Below the pieces are notes generated by a model. It made no database searches. It was not told where the DNA came from and worked only from the letters and a program-made list of their open reading frames with translations. A stretch of DNA of 64,000 nt from Opitutaceae bacterium (GTDB taxonomy: Bacteria; Verrucomicrobiota; Verrucomicrobiia; Opitutales; Opitutaceae): positions 1-64,000 of the forward strand of contig JAUSID010000263.1 of the NCBI GenBank assembly GCA_030648295.1, written 5' to 3'. Of the stretch, positions 25,969 to 35,989 are shown one piece after another (position 1 is the stretch's first letter; every line of letters begins with the position of its first letter). The translations under genes and the position numbers were made by a program.

Positions 25969-28131
25969 ATGCCGTGGCCCAAAGAAACGCGTTACCTTGG
26001 CAAGTCGGCCCCGCGCGTTGACGCGCCGGCGAAGGTCACCGGCCGCGCGAAGTTCACCAGCGACATGGTCCCCGCCGGCCTGCTCTACGGCGCGATCCTC
26101 CGCTCGCGGTGGCCGGCGGCGCGAATCAAGTCAGTCGATTTGTCGAAGGCGAAATCAGCGCCCGGAATCAAGGCGGCGATTCTCGCGAAGGAAGGCGAGT
26201 TCGACATCAATTATTACGGCCAGGAAATCGCGGCCGTCGCGGGGGCGAGCCGGCAGGCGGTGCTCGACGCGCTGGCGCTCATCGTGGTGAACGCGACCCC
26301 GCGCCCCTTCGTGGTCAAGGAACTCGACGCGATCAAACCCGATGCGCCGTCGGTGAGCGCGGGCAAGCCGAACCTCGGGTTCGGGCAGGCGAAGAATTCC
26401 GGCGACGTCGATGCTGCCTTTGCCTCTGCCGCCGCGGTGATCGAGGGAAACTACAGCACGCCGATCGAATTCCACCACCCGCTCGAATCGCACGGTCACA
26501 CCGTGGCGTGGGAGGGCGACGAGATGACGGCGTGGTCGTCCACCCAGGCGGTGTTCGGGTGCCGCACCGCGTTTTCCGGGGCGCTCGGCGTGCCGCAAAA
26601 CAAGATTCGCGTGATTTGCGAACACATGGGCGGCGGGTTCGGCTCGAAATTCAATCCGGGAGCCGAGGGAATCCTCTGCGCTCGACTGGCCCAAGCCGCG
26701 GGTGCGCCCGTGAAACTGATGCTGACGCGGTTCGAGCAGGCGCTCGCGGTGGGCAACCGGCCATCCTCGTATCAGAAAATCAAGCTCGCGGCCGATGCCA
26801 GCGGCAAACTCACCGCCTTCCAGCTCGAATCGTTTGGCACCCCGGGCTTCAGCTCGGGCGTCAGCAACGCTGGTGGCAGCGGCGGCGCCAGTTTCCCCGC
26901 CCCTTATATCTACAAGCCCGAGGCAACGCGGATAAAGCAGGGCAGTGTCGCGGTGAATGCGGGCCAGTCGTGCGCGATGCGCGCGCCGGGACATCCCGTG
27001 GCTTCGGCCGGGATCGAGGCCGCGCTGGACGATCTGGCCGCCAAGCTCGGGATGGATCCGGTGGAAATCCGGCTGAAGAACGATCCGTCGGAAATCCGCC
27101 GGCGCGAATACGAGCTTGGCCGCGAGCGGTTCGACTGGAAACAGAAGTACCATAAACCCGGCGCCACGCCCGGCCCGATCAAGGTTGGGATCGGCTGCGC
27201 CGGTGCCGCGTGGATGAATGGCAACCGGCCCAGCCAGTGCGAACTTCAAGCGAACCCTGATGGCACGGTGGAGGTACGGATCGGCACCCAGGATCTCGGT
27301 ACCGGATCGCGCACCGTCGTGCAGGTCGTCGCCGCCGAAATGCTCGGACTTGAGCTCAGCGCGATCGACGTGCAGGTCGGCGACACCAGTTTCCCGTTCT
27401 CCGGGCCGAGCGGCGGCAGCACGACCACGGTGTCGATCACGCCGGCGGTGTATGACGCGTGCGAGAACGTCCTCGCCGAGTTGAAGAAGGCCAGCGGCAT
27501 CGACGATCCCCGGGGCGCGAAGTGGAAGGAGGCGTGCGGCAAATTGCGCAACATGCCGCTGCGCGTCATCGGCCGCTGGCGCGAGGGGCTTTCCACCGGC
27601 GGCGCATGCGGCGTCCAGTTCGCGGAGGTCGAGGTCGACACAGAGACCGGGTTCGTGAAGCTGCGGAAGATTCTCGTCGTGCAGGACTGCGGTCTCGTCG
27701 TGAACAAGCTGACGTGCGAGAGCCAGATCAATGGCGGCGTGATCATGGGGATCGGCTACGCGCTCTATGAATCACGCGTGATGGATCGCGCAAGTGGCGT
27801 GGTGCTGAACCCGAACTTCGAAACCTACAAGCTTCCCGGCGCGGCGGACATTCCGCCGATCGACATCCTGCTGCTCGACATGCCGGAGCGCGGTGTCATC
27901 GGCGTCGGCGAGCCGTGCACGATCCCGACCGCGTCCGCGATCGCCAACGCGGTGGCGAACGCGATCGGCGTCCGCGTCGGCAGCCTGCCGATCACGCCCG
28001 ACAAGGTGCTCGCCGCGCTCGGCAAGGTGCCGCCCGCGGTGCGCGATGCCACGGCCACGCTGGAGCTCTCGAACGCGTTCGCCACCGTGGCCGCGCTGCC
28101 CGCGGTCGCGCGCAACACCACGCTCTCATGA
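25969..28131 (+). CDS. Aldehyde oxidoreductase molybdopterin-binding subunit
   Basis: Catalytic subunit of the xanthine dehydrogenase family; 720 residues. Molybdopterin motifs include CEHMGGGFGSKFNPGAEG, CAMRAPGHP, GTQDLGTGSRTV and GVIGVGEPCTIP, the last containing the catalytic base E648. It starts KETRYLGKSAPRVDAPAKVTGRAKFTSD, the usual N-terminus. It oxidises aldehydes or N-heterocycles; the true substrate is open. No signal peptide of its own, so it would be co-exported with the small subunit. Stop and start of the next gene overlap (ATGA). Confidence 0.93.
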   Translation: MPWPKETRYLGKSAPRVDAPAKVTGRAKFTSDMVPAGLLYGAILRSRWPAARIKSVDLSKAKSAPGIKAAILAKEGEFDINYYGQEIAAVAGASRQAVLDALALIVVNATPRPFVVKELDAIKPDAPSVSAGKPNLGFGQAKNSGDVDAAFASAAAVIEGNYSTPIEFHHPLESHGHTVAWEGDEMTAWSSTQAVFGCRTAFSGALGVPQNKIRVICEHMGGGFGSKFNPGAEGILCARLAQAAGAPVKLMLTRFEQALAVGNRPSSYQKIKLAADASGKLTAFQLESFGTPGFSSGVSNAGGSGGASFPAPYIYKPEATRIKQGSVAVNAGQSCAMRAPGHPVASAGIEAALDDLAAKLGMDPVEIRLKNDPSEIRRREYELGRERFDWKQKYHKPGATPGPIKVGIGCAGAAWMNGNRPSQCELQANPDGTVEVRIGTQDLGTGSRTVVQVVAAEMLGLELSAIDVQVGDTSFPFSGPSGGSTTTVSITPAVYDACENVLAELKKASGIDDPRGAKWKEACGKLRNMPLRVIGRWREGLSTGGACGVQFAEVEVDTETGFVKLRKILVVQDCGLVVNKLTCESQINGGVIMGIGYALYESRVMDRASGVVLNPNFETYKLPGAADIPPIDILLLDMPERGVIGVGEPCTIPTASAIANAVANAIGVRVGSLPITPDKVLAALGKVPPAVRDATATLELSNAFATVAALPAVARNTTLS

Positions 28132-29093
28132 ACGCCTTCGCCTACGTTACGGCGCAAACGCCCGAATCCGCCGTGCAACTCGTACGGCAGGACGGCCGCT
28201 TCCTCGCGGGCGGCATGGATTTGCTCGGTGAGCTGAAGGAGTCGCTCGCCACCCCCAAAACCCTCGTGAACGTGAAGGCGTTGCCGGGCACCAACGACCT
28301 ACGCACGACCGGCACCATGTGGACGATCGGCGCAAACGTCACGCTCGCGATGCTGGCCGCGAATTCGGAAGTACGACGGGCGCTCCCCGGCCTGGCGACG
28401 GCCGCGCTCGAGGTGGGTTCGCCGCAGATTCGCAACGTCGGCACGGTGGGCGGCAATCTCGCGCAGCATTCCCGCTGCTGGTATTACCGGCACCGCGACA
28501 TCGAGTGCCGCAAGAAGGGTGGCACCGCGTGCTTCGCGCGCCAGGGCGAGAGCAAGTACCATTCGCTCTTTACCGGCAGCATGTGCATCAGCCCGTTGAT
28601 GTCGAACCTCGCCATCGCGTTCGCCGCGCTCGATGCCCGCGTTGTCGTGCAGCGCGGTCGAAAACCCGAGACGCTGACGCTCGCGGATCTTTACGCGTCG
28701 GCGTGGAAGACACCGGCGGCGCACAATTCGCTCCGGCCCGACGATCTGATCCTGCGCGTCGAGGTCCCGATCGCGTCGGATCGCCGCAGCGCGTATTTGC
28801 AGGTGGCGGAGAAGAGCGATTTCGACTGGGCGATCGTCAGCTGCGCGGCGGCCGCGAAGGTGAACGGCTCCACGCTGCGCGCGACGCGACTCGTGCTCGG
28901 CGCGATCGCGCCGATTCCGTGGCAGGCAGACGCAGCCAATGCTTTTCTCGAGGGGAAAAACGTGACGACCGAGACGGCCGAACGCGCCGCCGACCTGTTG
29001 CTGCGCGATGCACGCCCATTTGGTGACAACGCCTACAAGCTTCCGATCGCGAAGGCACTGGTCCGCCGGACGCTGATGCAGTTGGTGGTGTAG
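28128..29093 (+). CDS. Aldehyde oxidoreductase FAD-binding subunit with 4Fe-4S insert (PaoB type)
   Basis: Passes electrons from the iron-sulphur subunit through FAD. The 321 residues have the FAD motifs FLAGGMDLLGE and QIRNVGTVGGNLAQ. Directly after comes RCWYYRHRDIECRKKGG, then TACFARQGE and FTGSMC, four cysteines spaced like those that bind an extra 4Fe-4S cluster in E. coli PaoB. This supports a periplasmic PaoABC-like enzyme, although the gene order here is small-large-FAD rather than A-B-C. No dedicated PaoD or XdhC chaperone lies beside it. Confidence 0.92.
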   Translation: MNAFAYVTAQTPESAVQLVRQDGRFLAGGMDLLGELKESLATPKTLVNVKALPGTNDLRTTGTMWTIGANVTLAMLAANSEVRRALPGLATAALEVGSPQIRNVGTVGGNLAQHSRCWYYRHRDIECRKKGGTACFARQGESKYHSLFTGSMCISPLMSNLAIAFAALDARVVVQRGRKPETLTLADLYASAWKTPAAHNSLRPDDLILRVEVPIASDRRSAYLQVAEKSDFDWAIVSCAAAAKVNGSTLRATRLVLGAIAPIPWQADAANAFLEGKNVTTETAERAADLLLRDARPFGDNAYKLPIAKALVRRTLMQLVV

Positions 29094-29160
29094 CCCGCAT
29101 TTTTATTAACGCGGCAAGGCGGCCGCACCCAAGTGCCGTCAACCTCGGAAATCTTGAAAT

Positions 29161-29240
29161 CGGGCATCTGGCATCGGGCATCTGGCAATTTCAATCTGTC
29201 CGTTTTTCCCAATGACAGATTTCAGATGCCGGATGACCGA
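29161..29240. repeat. Facing-arm short repeat array (GGCATCTG unit)
   Basis: GGGCATCTGGCATC repeats on the left (29161-29200) face GACAGATTTCAGATGCC on the right (29214-29230). Exact stems are GGCATCTG/CAGATGCC and AATCTGTC/GACAGATT with a loop CGTTTTTCCCAAT. Confidence 0.75.
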
Positions 29241-29326
29241 TTGGCTGATGTCGCTTCGCTAGAGTCCTTCAATTGCCAGCCTGGTTGTGAACAGGTCAAG
29301 TTTTGAAATAGGACTTATCGCTCAAC

Positions 29327-29412
29327 TGTCATTCTGAGGGCTGCCGAAGAATCCAAGGGCGTTTCCGGCTGCGCGCATGGTGCTGGATTCTTCGCCAAGC
29401 CTCAGAATGACA
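29327..29412. repeat. Dispersed palindrome, TGTCATTCTGAG family, copy 1
   Basis: TGTCATTCTGAG (29327-29338) is inverted at 29401-29412, with an inner GAAGAATCC/GGATTCTTC pair. A second copy with the same outer and inner arms is at 60717-60800. Confidence 0.8.
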
Positions 29413-29600
29413 AAAAAAGGAGTAGGACAACGTCCTGCAGTCCGACGCGGCGAGGGCACCGCATCTCACTAAACGATCGTCTTGCGCCCCGTTGTTCCGC
29501 CGCAGCGGACCTTGGTAACGAGGCGCCCACCGCCACGCTTTTCGCTAATCCCGGATTGCCGATTCGCCACGTGGGTCGAGTGACCCGAGTCTGCGCCTCG

Positions 29601-31274
29601 TTACACGTAGTCCCGATACACCGGCTGGAACATGCAGCCGCGGATGTCCTCGACGATGTCACCGGGACGCGACCGGCGCGCGAGTCCGTTCTCATAGGCA
29701 ACCTTCGCAACCGCGGTCGCAATCTGGAGCGAGACATCGCGAATTCGCGTGAGCGACGGGAAGATCCGGCCGACTGCGAGATCGGCAGGCTCGACCAGGC
29801 TCGCGAGCGTTTGCGCGGCGGCGAGGAACATCGAATCCGTGACTTCGCGCGATTCGCTCGCCAGCACGCCGAGCCCGACGCCGGGGAAAATGTAGATGTT
29901 GTTCCCCTGCCCCGGCACGCGTTGCTGGCCGTTGATCTGCACCGGCGGGAACGGGCTGCCGCTCGCGAAAATCGCGCGGTTCTCGGACCAAGCGTACGCC
30001 TGCTCGGCCGTGCACTCGGCCTTCGAGGTCGGATTCGACAGCGCAAAAATAACCGGCTGCCGGTTCAGCGCCGCCATCAGCCCGACGACTTCCCGCGTGA
30101 AGGTCGCGGGCGTCCCCGAAACGCCGATGAGCGCGGTCGGTCGGATTTGCTGCACCGCGTCGTGCAGCGTCGGAATGAACGCGTGGTCGTGCGCATAGGG
30201 CAGCTTGTGCTCGGCGAGTTCCGCCACGCGGCTTTTCACCACGAGACCCTTGGAGTCGACAAACCAGCATTGCCGGCGCGCATCCGCCTCCGCCATCCCC
30301 TGGGCACACGCGGCGGAAACAAACAGATCCGCGATGCCGGTTCCGGCCTCGCCCGCACCGAGGAAAAGCAATCGCTGTTCGCGCAGCGTTCCGCCGGTGA
30401 GGCGCAGCGCCGCGAGCAACCCGGCCAGCGCCACGGCGGCCGTACCCTGAATGTCGTCGTTGAAGCTCGGCAGCCGTTTGCGATAGCGGTTGAGCAGCCG
30501 GAACGCGTTCGTATTGCCAAAGTCCTCCCATTGCACGAGCGCCTGCGGAAAGACGTTTTCGACCGCGGTCACGAACTCCTCGATGAACGCGTCGAACACC
30601 GCGCCGCGCGCCCGGCGTTCACGCAGCCCGATGTACATCGGACCGTCGAGCAACGCCTTGTTATCGGTGCCCACGTCGAGCGTGATCGGCAGCGTGTAAT
30701 AGGGATGCAGTCCGGCACACGCGGTATAGAGCGAGAGCTTGCCAATCGGGATGCCCATTCCGAGCGCGCCCAGATCGCCGAGCCCGAGAATCCGTTCGCC
30801 GTCGGTGACGACGATCAATCGCGCGCCTTCGTGCGGCCACTGGCGCAGGATTTCAGCAATCCGGCCGCGTTCCTTCAAGGTAATGAACATGCCGCGCGAC
30901 CGACGGAAAATGGAACCGTACTCCAGGCACGCCTGCCCCACGGTCGGCGTGTAGATCAGCGGCACCATTTCGTCGACGTAGTCGAGGATCAGCCGGTAGA
31001 AGAGGACCTCGTTTCGATTCTGGAGGTTCGTGAGGTAGATATATTTTTCCAGCGGTTCCGGGATGCGGCGCACGGCGGCCACGCTGCGCTGGACCTGCTC
31101 CTCCATGGTGAAGACCCGCGGCGGCAGCAGACCGCGCAACCCGAGCGCGTCGCGCTCGCGGTCGGTGAAGGCCGTGCCTTTGTTCAGCAGCGGGTCGATG
31201 AGCAGTGAGGCACCGCGCTGCTGAAATGGAGCGCCCCAGGGTGATAGTGCTGGCGCCGTGCGAGGATACATCAT
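29601..31274 (-). CDS. maeA: NAD-dependent malic enzyme
   Basis: Oxidative decarboxylation of malate to pyruvate. The 557 residues match the large (SfcA/MaeA) form: IYTPTVGQACLEYG, RGMFITLKERGRI, VTDGERILGLGDLGALGMGIPIGKL, FNDDIQGTAAVALAGLL, the dinucleotide motif LGAGEAGTGIADL and FALSNPTSKAECTAEQAY. Cofactor choice (NAD versus NADP) is inferred from subfamily, not proven. Divergent from the propeller-cytochrome gene; a dispersed repeat lies in the shared upstream region. Confidence 0.95.
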   Translation of the reverse strand: MMYPRTAPALSPWGAPFQQRGASLLIDPLLNKGTAFTDRERDALGLRGLLPPRVFTMEEQVQRSVAAVRRIPEPLEKYIYLTNLQNRNEVLFYRLILDYVDEMVPLIYTPTVGQACLEYGSIFRRSRGMFITLKERGRIAEILRQWPHEGARLIVVTDGERILGLGDLGALGMGIPIGKLSLYTACAGLHPYYTLPITLDVGTDNKALLDGPMYIGLRERRARGAVFDAFIEEFVTAVENVFPQALVQWEDFGNTNAFRLLNRYRKRLPSFNDDIQGTAAVALAGLLAALRLTGGTLREQRLLFLGAGEAGTGIADLFVSAACAQGMAEADARRQCWFVDSKGLVVKSRVAELAEHKLPYAHDHAFIPTLHDAVQQIRPTALIGVSGTPATFTREVVGLMAALNRQPVIFALSNPTSKAECTAEQAYAWSENRAIFASGSPFPPVQINGQQRVPGQGNNIYIFPGVGLGVLASESREVTDSMFLAAAQTLASLVEPADLAVGRIFPSLTRIRDVSLQIATAVAKVAYENGLARRSRPGDIVEDIRGCMFQPVYRDYV

Positions 31275-31302
31275 GCGGCGAGTGTACTCCTCGGCCGCCG
31301 GG

Positions 31303-31350
31303 CCGCCTTCTCACATCTTGGCCTTTGCTACGCCGCGTTTGGCGACTCAC
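31303..31350. repeat. Dispersed repeat, CGCCTTCTCACATCTTG family, copy 1
   Basis: CGCCTTCTCACATCTTGGCC followed by GCGTTTGGC resembles CGCCTTCGCACATCTTGTCG with CCGTTTGGC at 39768-39812. Both copies lie just upstream of a gene running leftwards. Confidence 0.6.
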
Positions 31351-31494
31351 CCAAAAAACTCGCCGCTCATGACGTTATCAATTTCCCGCACGAAAATGCC
31401 AAAAAATGCGCTGGAAATTGGGCGGACATTCCGGCCGCTGCACGTCTACTTGCCGCGTGCCTAAAACAGCCGCCGCCGCCACGCGTCGGCCGGC

Positions 31495-33441
31495 TTGAAC
31501 CCCGTGCGACACCAGCGAAATCCCGACGCTAGCTCCGCCGCGCCCGATGTGCGCTTTCCGAACGTGCGCGGCCGTCAACCTTGGCGCGTAACCATTCGCC
31601 ACATTGCCACTGCAATCGCGATCGCAGCCGCCAGCGGGCAGGCCGCCGAAACGACCGCGCCGGCATCGCCGTTGGCGATCGTCGCATCCCGCGATGGGGG
31701 AAAGTTGTTCGTTGCCTGCGCCACGCGCGGCGAAGTCGCCGTCCTCGATTCCGCCGGGAACCTCACGCAAACGCTCAAGGTGCCGGGCTCGCCCTCGGGT
31801 CTCGCGGTCTCACCAGACGGCACGCGGATGGCCATCACCTGCGCCGCGCCCCAAAGCACCGTGTGCATCGTCGACCTCGCGCGCCTGGAAATCGTGGCGC
31901 GACTGCCCGCCGGGCACAGCACGTTCGCGCCGGTGTTCAGCTCGGACGGGCGGACGCTCTACGCCTGCAACCGCTTCAATCACGAGGTGGCCGTTTTCGA
32001 CCTGAATGCTCGAAAACAGGTCGCCCGGATCGCGGTGGAGCGGGAACCCATCGCCGCCGCGCTCACTCCTGACGGCCGGCTGCTCTTCGTCGCGAATCAC
32101 CTCCACAACGGTCCTGCCAGCGCGGAACAGGTGGCGGCTGGCGTGAGCGTGATCGACACCGGCACGCGGCGCGTGGTGAAAACCATCCGGCTGCCGAACG
32201 GCAGCGGGCTGCTGCTTGGCGTCGCCATCACTCCGGACGGACGTCACGCCGCCATCACGCACAACCTTTCGCGTTTCAACCTGCCCACGACGCAGGTCGA
32301 GCGCGGATGGATGAACACCGCGGCGCTGACGCTGATCGACGTGGCGAAGCTTGGCGTGATCAACACCGTGCTCCTCGACAACGTCGAATCCGGCGCCGCC
32401 AATCCATGGGCGGCGGCGTTCACGGCCGACGCGAAGCGGCTGCTCATCACGCACGCGGGGACGCACGAGCTGAGTGTCATCGATTACCCCGCGCTCGTCG
32501 CGAAATTGAGCCAGCTGCCTGACGCACTCGCGGCGGGGCAGACGCCTGATTACACCCGCGTTTCAAATGTCCGCGCCGATGTACCCAACGACCTCGCGTT
32601 CCTGGTCGGGCTGCGGCAGCGAATCAAACTGAACGGCAATGGACCGCGGTCGCTGGCGATTAGCGGCGAAACCGCGTGGGTTCCGGGCTACTTTTCCGAC
32701 TCGATCGACAAGGTGGATTTGTCGGCGCCGGGCTGCCGGCCGGAGTCGATTGCGGTCGGGCCGCGCGTGCCGATGTCGGCGATTCGCCGGGGCGAAATGG
32801 CGTTCAACGATGCGACCCTCTGCTTCCAGACCTGGCAGAGTTGCGCCACCTGCCATTCCTACGATGCACGCGTGGACGCCTTGAATTGGGATCTGCTGAA
32901 CGACGGCATCGGCAGCCCGAAGAATGCGAAAAGCCTGCTCTGGTCGCACCGGACGCCGCCGGCGATGAGCACGGGCGTCCGGGACAGGGCCGAGACGGCG
33001 GTGCGCTCCGGCATCCGCTACATTTTGTTCGCCGTGCTGCCGCCGGAAATACCCTCCGCGCTCGACGCGTACCTGGGGTCGTTGATGCCGGCGCCCAGCC
33101 CGTATCTGGAAAAAGGCGCGCTGTCGAAATCGGCGCTGCGCGGGAAACAACTCTTCGAGGACACGGCGGTCGGCTGCGCGAAATGCCACCCGCCGGGACT
33201 CTTCACCGACCTCCAGTCCTACGACGTGGGGACGCGGCAGCGAGCCGACGGCGCGGGCACCAATTTCGACACACCGACGCTGGTGGAACTCTGGCGGTCC
33301 GGGCCGTTCCTGCACGACGGTTCGGCCGCGACGATCCGCGACGTATTCCGCCCGCACAACCGGCAGGACAAACACGGGGCGACGTCCCAACTCACCGAAC
33401 AACAAATCGACGACCTCGCCACCTACGTGCTCTCGTTGTGA
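31495..33441 (+). CDS. Secreted YVTN-like beta-propeller with dihaem cytochrome c domain
   Basis: Encodes up to 648 residues. A seven-bladed-type propeller (about 60-430) has repeated blades such as VSPDGTRMAITC, FSSDGRTLYACN and LTPDGRLLFVAN. The C-terminal part binds two c-type haems, CATCH at 450-454 and CAKCH at 561-565, in a cytochrome c peroxidase-like arrangement (FEDTAVGCAKCHPPGLFTD, GPFLHDGSAATIRDVF). The N-terminus is uncertain: a TTG at 31495 is given, but GTG codons at 31549 or 31564 would place the signal peptide (IATAIAIAAASGQA) nearer the start. It lies 22 bases before the next haem protein gene; likely one operon and a periplasmic redox pair. Confidence 0.8.
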   Translation: MNPVRHQRNPDASSAAPDVRFPNVRGRQPWRVTIRHIATAIAIAAASGQAAETTAPASPLAIVASRDGGKLFVACATRGEVAVLDSAGNLTQTLKVPGSPSGLAVSPDGTRMAITCAAPQSTVCIVDLARLEIVARLPAGHSTFAPVFSSDGRTLYACNRFNHEVAVFDLNARKQVARIAVEREPIAAALTPDGRLLFVANHLHNGPASAEQVAAGVSVIDTGTRRVVKTIRLPNGSGLLLGVAITPDGRHAAITHNLSRFNLPTTQVERGWMNTAALTLIDVAKLGVINTVLLDNVESGAANPWAAAFTADAKRLLITHAGTHELSVIDYPALVAKLSQLPDALAAGQTPDYTRVSNVRADVPNDLAFLVGLRQRIKLNGNGPRSLAISGETAWVPGYFSDSIDKVDLSAPGCRPESIAVGPRVPMSAIRRGEMAFNDATLCFQTWQSCATCHSYDARVDALNWDLLNDGIGSPKNAKSLLWSHRTPPAMSTGVRDRAETAVRSGIRYILFAVLPPEIPSALDAYLGSLMPAPSPYLEKGALSKSALRGKQLFEDTAVGCAKCHPPGLFTDLQSYDVGTRQRADGAGTNFDTPTLVELWRSGPFLHDGSAATIRDVFRPHNRQDKHGATSQLTEQQIDDLATYVLSL

Positions 33442-33463
33442 GCGGGTCGTCAGGAGGAAAAGC

Positions 33464-35989
33464 ATGAAGCCACGATTCTGCAACGGTGCGGCCGCGCCGG
33501 GATGGGCGGCACTTCTCGCCCTGCTGCTGGCCACAACGGCGCAGGGTGCCGCGGTGGCCAAGCCGACGCTGCTCCAGCAATTCCGCGCGGGCCCGATGGC
33601 GGGAATCGACGACTACATCTTCGCCGCCCGGAGGTTGAATGACACCGATGGCCACTGGTACGCGAACATCGGATACTACGCGCACGATCCGAACCGCAAG
33701 GCATGGCGGGAAGGCAGCAAGCTCTATCGCTGGAACATGACGACGGGCCAGCTCCGGGTACTGCTCGACGATCCGCGAGGCGGAATTCGGGATCCGCAGG
33801 TCCACTACGACGGCCAGCGCATCCTGTTCAGCTACCGGCGCGGCGGCACCGAGCAGTACCATCTTTTCGAGATCAACGCCGACGGCAGCGGGCTGCGCCA
33901 GCTGACCGATGGTGACTACGACGATTTCGAACCGACCTACCTGCCCGACGGCGGGATCGCGTTCGTCTCCACCCGCTGCAAGCGGTGGGTCAATTGCTGG
34001 CTGACGCAGGTCGCCGTGTTGTACCGTTGCGATCAAAACGGCCGCAACCTCCGGCCGCTCTCGAGCAACAACGAGCAGGACAACACGCCGTGGCCGATGC
34101 TGGACGGCCGGCTGCTGTATACGCGTTGGGAGTACGTCGATCGCAGCCAGGTGGACTATCACCATCTCTGGGCCGCAAACCCGGATGGCACGGCCCAGAT
34201 CAACTGGTATGGCAACCTGCATCCGAAAATCGTGATGATCGACGCGAAGCCGATCCCGGGCACCGACAAGATCGTCGCGAGCTTCTCGCCCGGACACGGC
34301 CAACGCGAACACGCGGGCCAGATCACCATCGTCGATCCGAGCGCCGGTCCGGATAACAAGGCGTTCGCCCGTCCGGTGAGCAAGGGCAACAAATTCCGCG
34401 ACCCGTGGGCGTTTTCCGAGAACTGTTTCATGGTGGCGGCGGATGCGAGCGTCCTGGTGATGGACGCGACCGGCGCGCAACAGGAGATTTTCAAGCTGCC
34501 ACCGGAGGACGTGGCTGCCGGCATGCATCTGCACGAGCCGCGGCCGCTCATGGCCCGCGCGCGGGAACGCGTGATTCCCGATCGGATCAAGCCAACGCAG
34601 GCCACCGGCCGGCTCGTGCTCGCCGATGTTTACGACGGCCGGAACATGGCGGGCGTTCGGCGCGGCGAGATCAAGAAACTGCTCGTGCTCGAATCACTGC
34701 CGATGCCGATTCACTACACCGGCGGCATGGACCCCATCAGCTACGGCGGGACGTTCACGCTCGAGCGAATCGTCGGCACGGTGCCGGTGGAGCCCGATGG
34801 CTCGGCGCACATCGAACTGCCCGCGCTGCGCAGCTTCATCCTCGTGGCCCTCGACGAAAACGATCTCGCGGTGAAACGGATGCAGAGCTTTCTCACCGTG
34901 CAGCCGGGCGAAACGACGAGCTGCCTGGGCTGCCACGAGCAGCGCACCAAGAGCCCGCCCCTCGCCAATACCCGGCTGCTCGCCACGCGTCGCGCTGCCA
35001 GCCCGGTCGAACGGATCGAAGGCGTGCCGGAAATCATGGACTTTCCGCGCGACATCCAGCCGATCCTCGATCGATTGTGCGTGGACTGCCACGGCTATGA
35101 AAAAACTCCCGCGGGCGGGCCGCGGGCCGGGCAGTTGCTGCTGACGGCGGATCGGGGGCCCATGTTCAGCCACAGTTACTACATGATGACGATCGCCCGT
35201 CTGTTCTCCGACGGGCGCAACCAGCCGAAGAGCAACTACGCGCCGCGAACGCTTGGCTCATCCGCCAGCCGGATCCTGAAGCTCGTCGACGGGTCGCATT
35301 ACGGCGTCAAGGCGACTCCCGCCCAAACCCGGATCCTGCGGCTGTGGATCGAATCCGGCGCGGCGTATCCAGGAACCTATGCCGCGCTCGGCACCGGGAT
35401 GATCGGCGGCTATGCCGAAAACAAACAGGTCGAGACGGATGTGGATTGGCCCACGACGAAGGCGGCGGGCGAAGTCATGACGCAGCGCTGTACGGGATGT
35501 CACGACAAGGCCCCGCGGCTGCTTCCGCGCAGCCTGTCCGACGAGCGCGGGCTTTCGTTCTGGCGGCCGGATCCCGACGATCCCCGGCTCAACACGAGCC
35601 GGCACATCGTGTTCAACCTGTCGCGCCCGGAGAAATCGCTCCTGCTGCTCGCGCCCCTCGCCGCCTCGGCGGGCGGCTGGGAGTTGTGCCGGGAGTCCAA
35701 AGCCGGCGCGCCCGTCCAGGTGTTCACCAGCACGGACGATCCGGATTACCGGACGCTCCACGCGTTTCTCGCCGCCGGAAAAGAACGACTGGAAAAAATC
35801 AAGCGTTTCGACATGCCGGGATTCCGCCCCCGGCCCGACTGGGTCCGGGAAATGAAACGTTATGGCATCCTGCCCGTGGATGCGGATCCCGCAGCACCGC
35901 TCGATCCGTACGCGGTCGAGCGAAGTTATTGGGAGTCACTTTGGTATCAGCCCATGCCCGAGGTCCTGGCGAAGAGCGGGCAAGAGTAG
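33464..35989 (+). CDS. HzsA-related triheme cytochrome protein with TolB-like propeller
   Basis: Encodes 841 residues with a signal peptide (WAALLALLLATTAQGAA). The first half is a TolB-like propeller (GGIRDPQVHYDGQRILFSY, LPDGGIAFVSTRC). The middle and end resemble the alpha subunit of hydrazine synthase (GSAHIELPALRSFILVALDEN followed by the first haem). CxxCH motifs are CLGCH at 487, CVDCH at 539 and CTGCH at 676. HzsA proper belongs to anammox bacteria; relatives of this kind in Verrucomicrobia and Planctomycetes have no known reaction, and hydrazine chemistry is not claimed. Its stop codon overlaps a perfect hairpin. Confidence 0.82.
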   Translation: MKPRFCNGAAAPGWAALLALLLATTAQGAAVAKPTLLQQFRAGPMAGIDDYIFAARRLNDTDGHWYANIGYYAHDPNRKAWREGSKLYRWNMTTGQLRVLLDDPRGGIRDPQVHYDGQRILFSYRRGGTEQYHLFEINADGSGLRQLTDGDYDDFEPTYLPDGGIAFVSTRCKRWVNCWLTQVAVLYRCDQNGRNLRPLSSNNEQDNTPWPMLDGRLLYTRWEYVDRSQVDYHHLWAANPDGTAQINWYGNLHPKIVMIDAKPIPGTDKIVASFSPGHGQREHAGQITIVDPSAGPDNKAFARPVSKGNKFRDPWAFSENCFMVAADASVLVMDATGAQQEIFKLPPEDVAAGMHLHEPRPLMARARERVIPDRIKPTQATGRLVLADVYDGRNMAGVRRGEIKKLLVLESLPMPIHYTGGMDPISYGGTFTLERIVGTVPVEPDGSAHIELPALRSFILVALDENDLAVKRMQSFLTVQPGETTSCLGCHEQRTKSPPLANTRLLATRRAASPVERIEGVPEIMDFPRDIQPILDRLCVDCHGYEKTPAGGPRAGQLLLTADRGPMFSHSYYMMTIARLFSDGRNQPKSNYAPRTLGSSASRILKLVDGSHYGVKATPAQTRILRLWIESGAAYPGTYAALGTGMIGGYAENKQVETDVDWPTTKAAGEVMTQRCTGCHDKAPRLLPRSLSDERGLSFWRPDPDDPRLNTSRHIVFNLSRPEKSLLLLAPLAASAGGWELCRESKAGAPVQVFTSTDDPDYRTLHAFLAAGKERLEKIKRFDMPGFRPRPDWVREMKRYGILPVDADPAAPLDPYAVERSYWESLWYQPMPEVLAKSGQE

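Larger units (their letters stand above)
29094..29600. other. Repeat-rich convergent intergenic region
   Basis: No gene in 507 bases. It holds the facing-arm array at 29161-29240, a copy of TGGCTGATGTCGCTTCGCT (29242-29260, also at 112-130 with one change), and the GTCATTCTGAG palindrome (29327-29412). The rest, 29413-29600, has no recognised feature. Confidence 0.6.

Noticed and set aside
33464-35989. Hydrazine synthase and anammox metabolism
   Set aside because: Only alpha-like architecture is present; no beta or gamma subunit, hydrazine dehydrogenase or nitrite reductase is in the window, and the relatives occur widely outside anammox bacteria.
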